Positions 10,780-20,650 of a stretch of 64,000 nt of DNA are shown in pieces. The position numbers were made by a program, and so were the translations under genes. Every line of letters begins with the position of its first letter. Position 1 is the first letter of the stretch. A model generated the notes under the pieces. The model was not told the DNA's origin, searched no databases, and saw only the letters and a program-made list of their open reading frames with translations. Source of the DNA: Acanthococcus lagerstroemiae (Eukaryota; Arthropoda; Insecta; Hemiptera; Eriococcidae). The stretch lies in contig CM063110.1 of the NCBI GenBank assembly GCA_031841125.1, positions 60,007,946 to 60,071,945 of the forward strand, in the 5' to 3' direction.

Positions 10780-11685
10780 GTCAACCCTCGCTAGCATTGG
10801 TCATCTTCGCGGTGTTGTTAAGCACAGCTGCGTGTTGATTCCATATAGGGGGAGGGCAACGTGGAGGAGTAGCTCTTCTTCGACCTCTGGCAGGATTCCC
10901 ATGTACGTAGTGCTTCTGGTGGTAGTTGAGTACTGGTAACAAGTCATTAGGTACTTCATCCCTCAACAAATCGAATACTCTGGGCACATCGGTAACTGGT
11001 TCATACGCTAGTGCAACCAAAATATTCGTGTACTGCCTAATGAAGCTGTCTTCAGGGTTGTTGTATGCTGCCTGAAAACCTGCTTGAATCTTCCGATAAA
11101 TGCTTTGCGTCAGGTACAAGAAGCAGCAGGCGATTGGAATATCTGGAAAAACCACTGCAGAGGCGTTTATGATAGCATTCTCGAAGTTGTTCATTATTCT
11201 CTGAGGGTTGCATTCGTTTACTTGGTATTGCTGTACAGCGTCCTTCACTGCTTGAAGAACTGTAGAGTACTGTTGTGTTTGTTTTCCGGAGAGGAACGCA
11301 TACACAAAAGTGGGACTCCATCCTCTTTAACGTCATCGTCCTCATCGCTGTCAGGCTGTACCGGATTTTGTCTACGAAGACCAAGAATAATGAATACCTG
11401 TGCAAATATCGCCGGTGGCACTTTAAAGGTGCCATCAAGGAACCAAATGCGACCGCGACAAAGGAGCTCGATATTTCGACGAGTTGCAAAAACTAAAACA
11501 TGGCCCTCCAAGTCTGACTCTTTGGAATCGTACAACAGAAACTTTTCGCCGATTAAGGTTTCCTGATATCTGTCAGGTAGGTCGTTCAGTTCATTAGAGC
11601 TCTACGGATTTGGAGGTAAATCCACTCGTTGCCGGCGTCGTATTGTTTTCTTAAGCGCTTCCCTCTCTGGTAGTAGACTAAATAT
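10780..11685 (-). pseudogene. MULE-type transposase (FLYWCH-associated class), inactivated
   Basis: On the minus strand the frame runs LKKTIRRRQRVDLPPNP, a stop, then LPDRYQETLIGEKFLLYD, HVLVFATRRNIELL, and WFLDGTFKVPPAIFAQVF. DGTFK with an aromatic upstream carries the first catalytic Asp of the MULE transposase domain. A one-base frameshift near 11310 leads to YAFLSGKQTQQYSTVLQAV and then about 170 more residues, ending NASEG. The enzyme would cut and join transposon ends. At least one in-frame stop and one frameshift make it inactive. Its N-terminal side abuts LINE RNase H sequence near 11685, so the front is missing. Terminal inverted repeats were not identified. Confidence 0.78.
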
Positions 11686-13110
11686 AGTGACACGATTCTC
11701 CTGAGCGAGGTTAGTGCTGTCCGCCACCGCCAAGGATGTAGTTTGGTGTGCCGATAGTGCCCCAATAGCCGTTTGACTGTCTGTACAGAAATATAATCTG
11801 CTTATCAACAAGGTCCTTCTGTTGACTTCTATCAGTAGCCACCGTAATCTCAATTACCTCTGCTTAGAGGATAGTGACGCCCTCACCAAGTGTCAGTGAG
11901 TAGTTGTCAGCGCATTTTGCATTCGTGATTCCGATTTCTGCACCTGGTCATTTTTTGAGGTATCTACAAACCACACATGCTTCTCTTTTCCTTGAATGCT
12001 TGGCCATCTCTTTTCCCATGCCTCCCTTGTGGGTATCAGTCAGCGATGGGCGTTGTTCTCTATTTAATGAACTTGCTCTTGCTAGGGTTCTTTTCCATTT
12101 TTACTGAACTAGCTCTTGCTCTTGTTCACTTGGTCTTCCAACTGATCTAGTTCATTGTTTGTTCATTAAAATGAACCTTTGCTCTTGGTCCGGCTCATTT
12201 AAAAATAGGGTTTTTGTACAAACAAATTGCGAGCAAACATTTTTTTTTTAGTAATAGCCTACACCTGAAAACTAGGCTATTGCCCAAACAATTTTTTTAA
12301 TCCCCATTGAAATCCTATGAGATTGTTGATAAAATTGAAACATCAAATAAAAATTCAGTAATGTTGTAATTTGTAATTGTAACTCTGAAACCATTATGAA
12401 AGTTGAAAAATTAAAGTCTGGAAAGTGGAAATATACAAGAAAAAGCCAAAAGAATAGATGAACAAAGAATGAACAAGTTGATCAGGTCCAAAAATCGTGA
12501 ACTAGTTCTTGTTCTTTTTTGGGGGAGATGAACTAGTTCAGAACTAAGTTCACCGAATAGTGAACAAGAGCAAGTGAACAACTTGTTCTTCAAGACCAAC
12601 GCCCATTTCTGGTATCAGTACACGGTATGGCTTGTCAAAAACGTATTCCTCGGCATCCCAAAACATTTTTCCTTCGTCCCCGCTATCTCCTATGTCCTAC
12701 TGTGGCCTGTTTTTTTTTTTTGGACCCGAGGGTTTGGTTGGCCAAGAAGAAAAACTCCCATTATCGCAGCCGCTTCTATAGCAGTTTGAAATGGTGGCAG
12801 GTTTAGGAGCCTTTCAAGTGCTCTTGTCGGGACCGTTCTCACGCAAGCCTTTGCAGGTGGTCTAGTTCCTCTCTGACTACCACCGTAACCAAATCGTCAG
12901 CGTAGCCTTGTGTGTATATTTTTTCACAATTTAGCACATCCAGCAAACTGTCCACCACTAGGCTTCAGAGTAGGGGAAAGAACATCCATCCCTGTGGGCA
13001 GCCCCTGATGGTCGTTGCATGAATTTGTTCTCCTTGGTAAGTTATCTGGAGCTTCCTGCCTCTTAGCATAGATACTATCCAGTTTATTTAGCTTTCTTTT
13101 ACTTCCCTTT
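11685..13110 (-). pseudogene. LOA/I-like LINE: RT motifs and RNase H, split by a hAT-type element
   Basis: From 13090 downward the minus strand reads MLRGRKLQITYQGEQI, TTIRGCPQG, LVVDSLLDVLN and YTQGYADDLVTVV (RT motifs B' and C with YADD), then ALERLLNLPPFQTAIEA. A 571 bp insertion (12041-12611) interrupts the N-terminal side of the next domain. Beyond it, FVDTSK, LGEGVTIL, AEVIEI and YFCTDSQTAIGAL are the blocks of a LINE RNase H. The sequence ends at LAQENRVTI, where MULE sequence begins. Stops and frame changes are frequent. Elements of the I and LOA groups carry this RT-RNase H order; the exact clade is a guess. Confidence 0.8.
12041..12611. mobile_element. Non-autonomous hAT-type element with perfect 8 bp duplication
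   Basis: The ends are CAGCGATGGGCGTTG and, reversed, CAGAAATGGGCGTTG, the CAGxxATGGGC form typical of hAT elements. GTATCAGT stands immediately outside both ends (12033-12040 and 12612-12619). Removing the element rejoins the LINE RNase H region in which it sits. Subterminal parts are rich in short repeats of TTGTTCACTTGCTCTTG and GAACTAGTTC in both directions. There is no transposase frame. Confidence 0.93.
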
Positions 13111-13159
13111 CCCTCAGGGTTGATTCTTTTGATTCATGATAGGTCGCGTCAAACACTCC

Positions 13160-13345
13160 CTGTATATTTGTTAGCGGTAAATTATGAATTTCAGACATTT
13201 TATGCAGTGACTAGGCATATAATTAAATGCCTAGTCATTTTAAGCAAATTATAGAAACATTCACAATTGGCCTAGAAAATATTTAAAATTACTGGATATT
13301 ATATAAAATGACGAATGATTTTATGAACACCCTGTTGAACCGATT
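13160..13345. repeat. Small palindromic repeat with CAGGGTGTTCATAAAAT end
   Basis: A perfect 11-bp-arm hairpin, TGACTAGGCAT / ATGCCTAGTCA, lies at 13207-13236. The segment's right end, read on the minus strand, is TTCAACAGGGTGTTCATAA followed by AATCA, which recurs with one change at 63605-63632. It looks like one end of an interspersed repeat. The other end is not resolved. Confidence 0.45.
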
Positions 13346-13439
13346 CCGTCCATTTTTTTCTGTGGTTACTACAGCCGCTCTCTACTATTGCCTACTGCCA
13401 CCATTCTCGTATTCAGGGTCAAGGTTAAGGGCTGCAGAT

Positions 13440-13590
13440 TTTGTTGTTCAGGGAAATGTCCTTCCGGGTAAAGGATTCGGGTAATTGTCTTCCAGGCTTT
13501 TTTTTTATTCAGGCAAATGGGTTTCAGGATTTTGGTTTTTCAGGGAAATGTCCTTCAGGAATTTTTCCTTCAGGCAAACCCGATCTGACA
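13440..13590. repeat. Array of CAGGGAAATGTCCTTC-like units
   Basis: TTCAGGGAAATGTCCTTC occurs at 13447-13464 and again at 13538-13555, with degenerate units between and after. It is the opposite-strand counterpart of the array at 10378-10500. Confidence 0.5.
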
Positions 13591-13800
13591 AAATTAGTGT
13601 CGTTCGACAGTTCGACATGTGTCGAACTATCGAAATCTTCGACTAAAGCTTTCTAATTGGCTGAAAATAAAGGGGCGGGACGAATAAATTTGATTGCTGT
13701 CGAATTATTGTCGAACAGTGTCGGAAGTTCGACTGAGTGGAACGAGTAAATTTGATTGCTGTCGAATTACTATCGAACAGTGTCCGAAGTTAGGCGCTGA
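13590..13800. repeat. TCGAA-rich tract with a 60 bp tandem duplication
   Basis: TCGAA and TTCGA words recur densely. A unit of about 60 bp containing TTTGATTGCTGTCGAATTA and TCGAACAGTGTC is present twice in tandem (about 13680-13740 and 13741-13800) with few differences. It resembles the tract at 17815-18175 in word content. Confidence 0.6.
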
Positions 13801-13809
13801 TCATCTAAT

Positions 13810-16035
13810 ATTCGTCAGCCGCATAGTGATGTGCAAAAGAATTGAGCTTTGAAGGTTGTCGTCGCGTCGGCGCCTTTACACGTTTGCGAATATTCCCACG
13901 ATCCTGTTCGGTAATAGGTACGAGTGTGTTATCTCGACTCCGGAGTCTGGAAGTGCGGAATAAGTGGTTTCAGTTAAAATTTCATGCGTCCCTGAGTGGT
14001 TCAGTGGTTTAATATTCGTGAAGCGGATTTGCATGCACTGTTATTTATCGGTAAGTTATGTCACATTTTTGTCATTTAATGGAATATTCAGTTACTAATC
14101 ATTCTAGGAGTGGATCAATGAGGGAGGATAGGGGAAAAATTGCCCCTAGCCGGTCCACCGGCCGTTTAAACAGTTTTTGCTTGACCCCTCAGACCCTATG
14201 TTTTTTCATTAAAATGTATGTACCTAATTTTGCGTCTGTGCATTTCTAGTTTTACATTGTAGAACCAGGAATTTTCCAGTCAAAGCTTGAAGCTGTATTC
14301 AGTTATTCCTTGAACTCGAAATTCTTCTTCACATCGAAGGAGGATATAATTTGTAAGCGAATTATAAGATGATACGTCGATCAAAGTATATCAATTGGGT
14401 ACATCTTGGAAACAGTAGACTGTTTCAGTGTGAGAGGGGTGTCCTAGAAGTCTGGTCCCACTATCTGATCATTTCAATTTCAGCAACTAAACCCGCGAAC
14501 TGCACAGTTTGCAGAACGGCAAGAAGGTACACAAAAATGTTCCGTGTGTCTGCCGTGGTCACATTGAGAGTCTGGTCTCGAGACGCATGAAGACGGGCGA
14601 GAATCAGGCAGTATGTGTAGTGTACCGAGCAAAATTGGAACCTGACTTTTGGGCAGTGTTGTAGTCAGGATTTTCTCAAGGGGAGGGGGGAGTAAGACTT
14701 TCAAGGGGGAAAAAAGTCGAAAATTGTGGTATTTTTTGAAAATTGCCAATATAATATGTATTAGGGGACTATTTTATAAAAAATGAAGGTAAAATTACTG
14801 CTCAAGCAAAATAAAAAAAAAAAAACACGTGTTTTAAAGGCGAAAAATTGCTCATTCTTGCATATTTTTACGTTCAATTTCAGGTTTTCCTCTTCGCCCC
14901 CCCCCCCTCTTGGCTATGCTCATTCTTTTGGGACACCCTATACTCGCAAATTTTGTTCAAGAATGTACACAGTAACTGATGCCACATGTGTTCCCGTCAT
15001 CACTAATTGTCAATTAGTTATCATTTCCTATACCTATTCCTGTTTGATTATTTTAATTAGGTAGACTAAGTAGAGATCGGATTGGGATTCTATTAATTTT
15101 TTCAATAGCATTATTGTGGAAATCATGAAGCCGGATTAAGATTAAAGTCGCTTACAAGCACTTGGGCTCCCAGGCACCTAGCTGGAAATTTTTTTGTATC
15201 TGTTCAGTAGTTTTTTATTTACAGCACCGTGTCTGGCTGGTGGCCCGCCAAAATGTGCTGAAAACAAAAATGCTCAAAATTCGGCTGCCTCTCAAAATTG
15301 GCCGCTCCGAGCTGGTGCTTGTTGGAGTGCCTGTAGGTAAATCTGGTGCTGTACAACACAGAAAATTCTGTTTTTCTTGAGTGGGGCAAAACCTTATTGT
15401 CTGTAACCCCGCGCGATGACTAGCCGCAGCTTGAATGGGAATTAGGAATGGAATGGAATTCCTTGTCATTGTACGTCTACCATTATGAATTTAACATCGC
15501 CGATACAATCTTTAATTGATACATATGATAGAGTGTATGCTCGAGTCGTATTATCTCATTAATAATTTTAGCGATGAAATCCTTTCATACATCATTATTC
15601 TGACGCCTGAATTCCCCATTCATATATGAACAGGGTTCTAACTGTCATTTAAGACATTGAAAGTCATTTATTTTGAAAAAAGGTCATGAAGTCATTTAAA
15701 GTTATTCATTTTCAATCATGGTCATTTAAAAATTTAAAAGTTAGTAAATTATACCTTGAGAGAGAGAACAAAGGACTTAGAATTGGAAAACTCTGTCATA
15801 ATGACCAGGACTGCAATTTTTGTTTGAATTGGGCACGACTCATTACATTTTTTGAAACTTGATAATTATATGTACATAGAGGAATTGGCATTTCATAGCA
15901 TACTTGTGGGTAGGATCGACGCTCGGAAACCGAAGTCAAATTTTTTGTCGAGAATGAAGGGAAAATTTTTCTATAATTGAAAACAACACATCACCTTCTT
16001 GGATTTTCAGTATTTTGTTCAATTTCTATTTTCGG
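13810..16035. other. No gene recognised; low-complexity tracts and repeat fragments
   Basis: Near 14654 there is a CAGTGTTGTAGTCAGGATTT end, whose core recurs inverted at 38880-38905 (AATCCTGACTACG). A run of Cs lies near 14899, a poly-A run near 14815, and GTCATTT words cluster at 15640-15740, as they do at 21420-21690. A Cys-containing frame near 14490-14590 is too short to assign. Confidence 0.45.
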
Positions 16036-16043
16036 CATGAAAC

Positions 16044-17006
16044 GGAGGCGGAAATATAGGGGGCTAGGGGGATAAGCCCTCCAGTTTCGAAATTGTCCCC
16101 CCTAAGTGAAAAATATAAAACTATACGAGTATCGCTATTATCGTTTGTGATGTCATGCTGCTTTTTTTTCTTTCTTTTTTTTTCTTCTTACAAAGGAAAT
16201 ATTACAGTGAAAAATCTACCTTTTTGTAGTTCTTTTTTTATTTTTTTATTTTTTTTTGGGGGGGAGGCTAAGATTTTTTTGGATTTTTATTACCCTTGAC
16301 CGTGGGCTTAAGTGAGTTGGCTAAAGTAAGTTGGTTTAAGTGAGTTCAGTATTATCGCCCACCAATTTCAAGGGATAAAGAGTGTAGAGGAGACCAATCG
16401 TGATCCCACTGATAACGAAAAAGACCAAGGTAGATGTGTGTGAGTGCCCAAAGCAAGTAAACTACAAAGTTCAAAGCTGTTTGAGAACCTTTTTTTCCAA
16501 TGCATTAGTCACAAGAAAATACCTACGTAAATCCACAGTTTGCTCCTTACATTCCACGTAATAATGACTATAGATCTATCTACAAATTCAGAAGAAAACC
16601 AGAAATGTTACAATATATGTCACTGCAGGAGACACGTGCAGTTTGCAGCTGTTGTTCAAAGAAATTTCCATGGAAATGTCAACCACCACTAAGAGGCACG
16701 GTTTTCGCTCAGATATACTCAGATGATGTCATAGTAACAGGAGCGTGTCGGAGGAGCACACCCCTCACTACTGCCCCCAAACCTTCGCGGGAGTGCATTG
16801 AACAACTTCCCAAAGTTTCATGGCGATCAGATGAACAGTGTAGTAAAGTCTGCAGCTGTGTTGTTTATAGAAATTTCCATGGAAATATGAAGGACATACA
16901 CAGACAAACAGACAGACATACATTCATGTTTATGTGTATAGAAGATTTTAGGCACTGGGTCTTCAGCCCCCCCCCCCCTAAAAAAATCGCTCTATTTCCG
17001 CCCCTG
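16044..17006. mobile_element. Non-autonomous hAT-type element, 963 bp
   Basis: The right end, reversed, is CAGGGGCGGAAATAGAG and the left end is GGAGGCGGAAATATAG. These are related inverted ends of the CAGGGGCGG form common in hAT elements. The flanks are CATGAAAC (16036-16043) and TATGAAAC (17007-17014), an 8 bp duplication with one mismatch. The left end seems to have lost a terminal base. The interior holds T-rich stretches and a LINE 3' end (16600-16945). There is no transposase. Confidence 0.78.
16600..16945 (+). mobile_element. LINE 3'-end fragment ending in an ACAGACAGACA-type tail
   Basis: Two copies of AGAAATTTCCATGGAAAT (16657 and 16869) lead to a run of CAGACAAACAGACAGACA and then ATTCATGTTTATGTGTATAG. 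Insect RTE-type LINEs commonly end with such a run and an ATTCATTTTTATATATATAG-like tail (family knowledge). It lies inside the hAT-type element. It has no coding part. Confidence 0.5.
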
Positions 17007-17814
17007 TATGAAACCTATTTGAAGAAAATTAGATTTTTGCAAAAACGTTTGTTCGAAACACAATACAGGTATAAGGACATGAATGGGTACCTTTATTTTA
17101 TTTTTTTTTCACGAGACCAGCCCACGACATTTTTTTCCCTTTTTCTTATACCATAAAATCTATGATGATGCTTTCGCAATTTTCTATTAATCGAACGTTA
17201 TTGTTTTCTCTGTAGATCCTTTCAGAGGTCGCAAAATTAGATTGTATATTTATCTATTTTGAATATATTTAGGATATAGACCTTAACTCGTGGTGTGAAT
17301 ACTTAATATTTCAGTAACTTAGCATTGAAATCTTACACTTTCTTCTAGGTGTGGCTTCGACGGTGATTACTCTCGGTATATGGACGGCGAAATACTTCCA
17401 CAGTACGCAGTGTATCACGCTTCGCATGTGTAATAATTTATAAAAAATTGTTTTCAATTTTCTCAAAAATATATACAGGTGAAATTCTGAATTTTCTATT
17501 CTTTCCAGTATTCGAATGACTTTAATAATCCGTCTGTCTGACGCGAAACATTTATACCTACTCTGAAAAGAAATGCTTCAGGTTCACAGAAGTGAAGGGC
17601 ACATATCTATTAATAGTAAAAATGAGAGAGAACGCGCTCAGCCAGTAAAAATTGGGAGAATGGGGTGGGTAAATGAAAAATGAAATACTCAGCTTGTAAT
17701 TTTTAGCTTAAAATTCCTTGCTCAGGTCTTTTAAGGGAGGGGCTATAGCCCGTACCTCCCCCAGGTTGCGCCTATGAAAAGATCCCTGGACGAAAAGGGA
17801 GGAGAGATTAATTT

Positions 17815-18175
17815 CTAGGGTGAGAAAATATCGAAATAGTGTCGAACGCCCTGTCGAAAAAACGCCGAAATAGTATCGAAGGAATAGCCGAAATGTCGAA
17901 ATGTCGAATTGATGTCGAAAAAAACGAAATAGTATCGAAGGAAAGCGAAATGTCGAAATGCTGTCGAACAAAATATCGAGAAACATCGAATCGAAAATTT
18001 GTCGAACGGGTCGAAAAAATGTGTCGAGAGTTCGACTTCCGAATTTCTGTCGAAGACGGGGCGTTTTCGATACAAAATGCATGATTCTGATTGGTTGTAA
18101 TTTCTGCCGAACTGCCGATATTTCATCGAAGGCAGACGAGTGTCGAAATAACTGTCCTACGACGACGGACATTTC
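17815..18175. repeat. TCGAA-rich tract
   Basis: More than thirty TCGAA or TTCGA words lie within about 360 bp, with recurring phrases such as GAAATAGTATCGAAGGAA (twice) and AAATGTCGAAATG. Spacing is irregular, so it is not a simple satellite. Word content resembles 13590-13800 and, less closely, the GTCGA element. No coding frame is credible. Confidence 0.65.
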
Positions 18176-18239
18176 ACTAGTGTATTCAGGAAAAAACGGG
18201 GTAATCCGATCGGTTTTCTTACTTTCATTTGCTTCTCAA

Positions 18240-18595
18240 TTTCATCACAATTCTAATTAATCCATTTTTCTTTTCCCTTCTTGTGTTCTCTCTTTATTTG
18301 ATTTTTTAAAGCCTTGTATGTATTTGTCCTTCTTTTCTCAATCTTTGGCTTGTTAATAATTTCTTCTGTCTTCCATTAGTATCTCATTTTTCATCCATGG
18401 TTTTCTCCTTTCTATTTTTTGAGTACCTAATTTTTCCTTCTGCTAGATTTATTGCTTTCTTTAGTGCTATCTACTCCCCTTCAATACCATTTCCGTTCTG
18501 TGATTTACAAACTTCTTTCGTTATTTCTTTTTCATATTCTTCTCTTTTCTTTACCCCTTTCAATAACTTTAAATTCCATCTTGTTTTATTTGCGA
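18240..18595 (-). pseudogene. RTE-like LINE fragment, linker between endonuclease and RT
   Basis: On the minus strand the frames read TRWNLKLLKGVKKREEYEK, then PWMKNEILMEDRRNY and YKALKNQIKREHKKGKEKW. The lysine-rich PWxxxEI...ERRxY...YKxLKNxIKRExxxxKEKW pattern is typical of the linker region of RTE-like LINEs. Frames change between blocks. It is followed by a 3'-end copy of the R1-like element on the other strand. Confidence 0.6.
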
Positions 18596-18676
18596 TACTC
18601 AAAAGGGTAGTTTCCGGGGCCAGGGGTGCGGTGTCTGGGGAGCCAATTTGGCATGCGTGCATCCCCATATGCTTCA
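18593..18676 (+). mobile_element. R1-like LINE, 3'-end copy
   Basis: GATACTCAAAAGGGTAGTTT, GGGGTGCGGTGTCTGGGGAG and GGCATGCGTGCATCCCCATA match the 3' UTR of the R1-like element at 24620-26268. It shares with 45704-45800 a CTGGGGAGCCAATTTGG variant not present in the other two copies, suggesting a subfamily. Confidence 0.7.
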
Positions 18677-19886
18677 CTAAACATACCAAGGTAGCACACA
18701 CCAAGGAGGTCCTCTCTCATAGAAAAATATAGTTTTTTTGTGATGAATTTTCATGTTACCAATTTATAAGACTATAGAAACGAAAACCGACTACCCTTAA
18801 AAGTGACCCGAAGAGTTTCGATATCGAATGAATTACTGGGACGAAACTATTCCGCCTTGTACCGGGGGTCAGTTAATCTGCGTCAACAAAATCCCAAATT
18901 CGAACTGAACGGACGGAAGAGTGGATGGAAAAACGAAATAAATTACGCTCGGATTCTGCAAGCTCGGAATACAGTTATACAAGGTAAAGTTAAGGCTCTG
19001 CGTTTGAGAACATCTGGCGTGATACTGCCGTTACTCGGTCCCGGGTACAGAGGATTTGCGAGGTTCTGAGGACGAAATATACCTACTCGAAGAGTTACGA
19101 GCCGAAGTATTTTACGCCAGCGCCGCCGATCTATAATCTTCCTTCGAGTTTTCAAACAAATGGACGCGAAATGTGAAAACGGAATGCGAAGGAATAGTCT
19201 GCGAGATTTTCTGCTGTATTAAAAGTAGCCACCGTGCGGACAATTTGCCTGGGTTAGTGGAGGACGTGGGTACGTATGCGCAAATAGGGGGACTTAGCAC
19301 CCCCAACCGCTGAAATCTTCCCAAAGGCTCAGAATACACGAGTGAAAGGATTTTCAGCATTCGTGCGGCCACTGAGCCATTGAACCAGTTATTTAGGTTT
19401 ATATTCCGTAAAATAACATCCTAGGTAAAATTTCAATGATGAAACTGATGATGATATCATAACTAAGCAACCCAGATGAGGTGACGGCATCACATAGCTA
19501 GAGATATCACTGCCAGTTGAACCGGATTTGGAAACTGTACAGAAATCTCGGATTCCAACGTTACCGGTATAGGAGCAGGTTGAAGTTAGTTTCAACCTGG
19601 AATGCTTTGTAGAAAGACAAAGAACTATAGTCTCAGATTCCAAGGTAACTGGCTTACCCTGGCTGAATTTGTCGGGTAGGCAACTTGTTGGGCGCGTCTG
19701 AAGTCGCATGTCTATCTTTGTGTGACTCAGCTATGACCAATATATAGATGAGAGATCAGCATCTCAAATCCCATGTCTGTCTGTACATCTCATTTGCAGG
19801 GAATGAGAAAGTACCTAGCTATCAGTATTATCAATATTTCCCAAGTTTCATGTCTATCTTATATCTGTCTCATCAGCAATAGGTGG

Positions 19887-20112
19887 CAGAGACGTACCGA
19901 TAGGGAGTAGGGGGCAACTTACTCACCTGTAGGAGTTTATCACACAGCAGTTGGGAAAATTTACCATTTCAGTCAGGTGGAGTTGCTGAATCCAACAAAT
20001 CAAAAGCAAAAGGTTTTGGTTTTTTGCTTTGATATACTTGGGAATTTTGAGTTGAGTCAGTTGTCAGAATTTTTGCCCCCCCCCCCAGGAAAAACTTTTT
20101 GGTACGTCCCTA
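19887..20112. mobile_element. Non-autonomous hAT-type element, CAGGGACGTACC family, copy 1
   Basis: The left end CAGAGACGTACCGA and the right end GGTACGTCCCTA are inverted. The flanks are ATAGGTGG (19879-19886) and ATAGGTAG (20113-20120), an 8 bp duplication with one mismatch. The interior contains CAGTTGGGAAAATTTACCAT and a 12-base C run. Related copies are at 20388-20650, 45200-45504 and, more distantly, 26603-26865. Confidence 0.8.
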
Positions 20113-20387
20113 ATAGGTAGACACACTCATGCTTGTCTTCATGTCTTATTAGTAATGAAACAGCAGGTAGCTGATCTGCTCCTACAATTTTGTAAATTTT
20201 TTTCTCTGTGTTTTATCAGAAATATATAAACAAGTCTTACAGATTTAATACTTGTCAGCTCCCCGCTTTCATCCATAATCCCCCCATGCACTTCAGATCG
20301 GCTATATTTTACCATTTGCGCACCCAACTGTAGCAGATCCACAGTATCGGCTACTTTGCGAACAAACACACTGTAGTACAGGAGCAG

Positions 20388-20650
20388 CAGGGACGTACCG
20401 ATAGGGGGCAGGGGGCAACTTACTCCCCCTGTAGGAATTTTTCACTCAGCAGTTGGAAAAATTTACCATTTCAGTTAGGTGAGTTGGGAAAATCCAACAA
20501 GTTAAAAGGTTGTTTTAGATTTGACCCTATTTGCAGATCCGCACAGAAAATGGAGCAGTTGCGATAGTAGGGGTCCCACCAAAAAACATTTCTTTGATGC
20601 CTCTAAAGAACTTAATTTTTAACCCCCCCCCCCTTCCCCAAAAAAAGGAA
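20388..20650. mobile_element. CAGGGACGTACC family, copy 2, truncated on the right
   Basis: It starts with CAGGGACGTACCGATAGGGG and keeps the AGTTGGAAAAATTTACCAT block, but no inverted GGTACGTCCC end is found. The sequence degrades into a C run near 20622. Confidence 0.65.
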
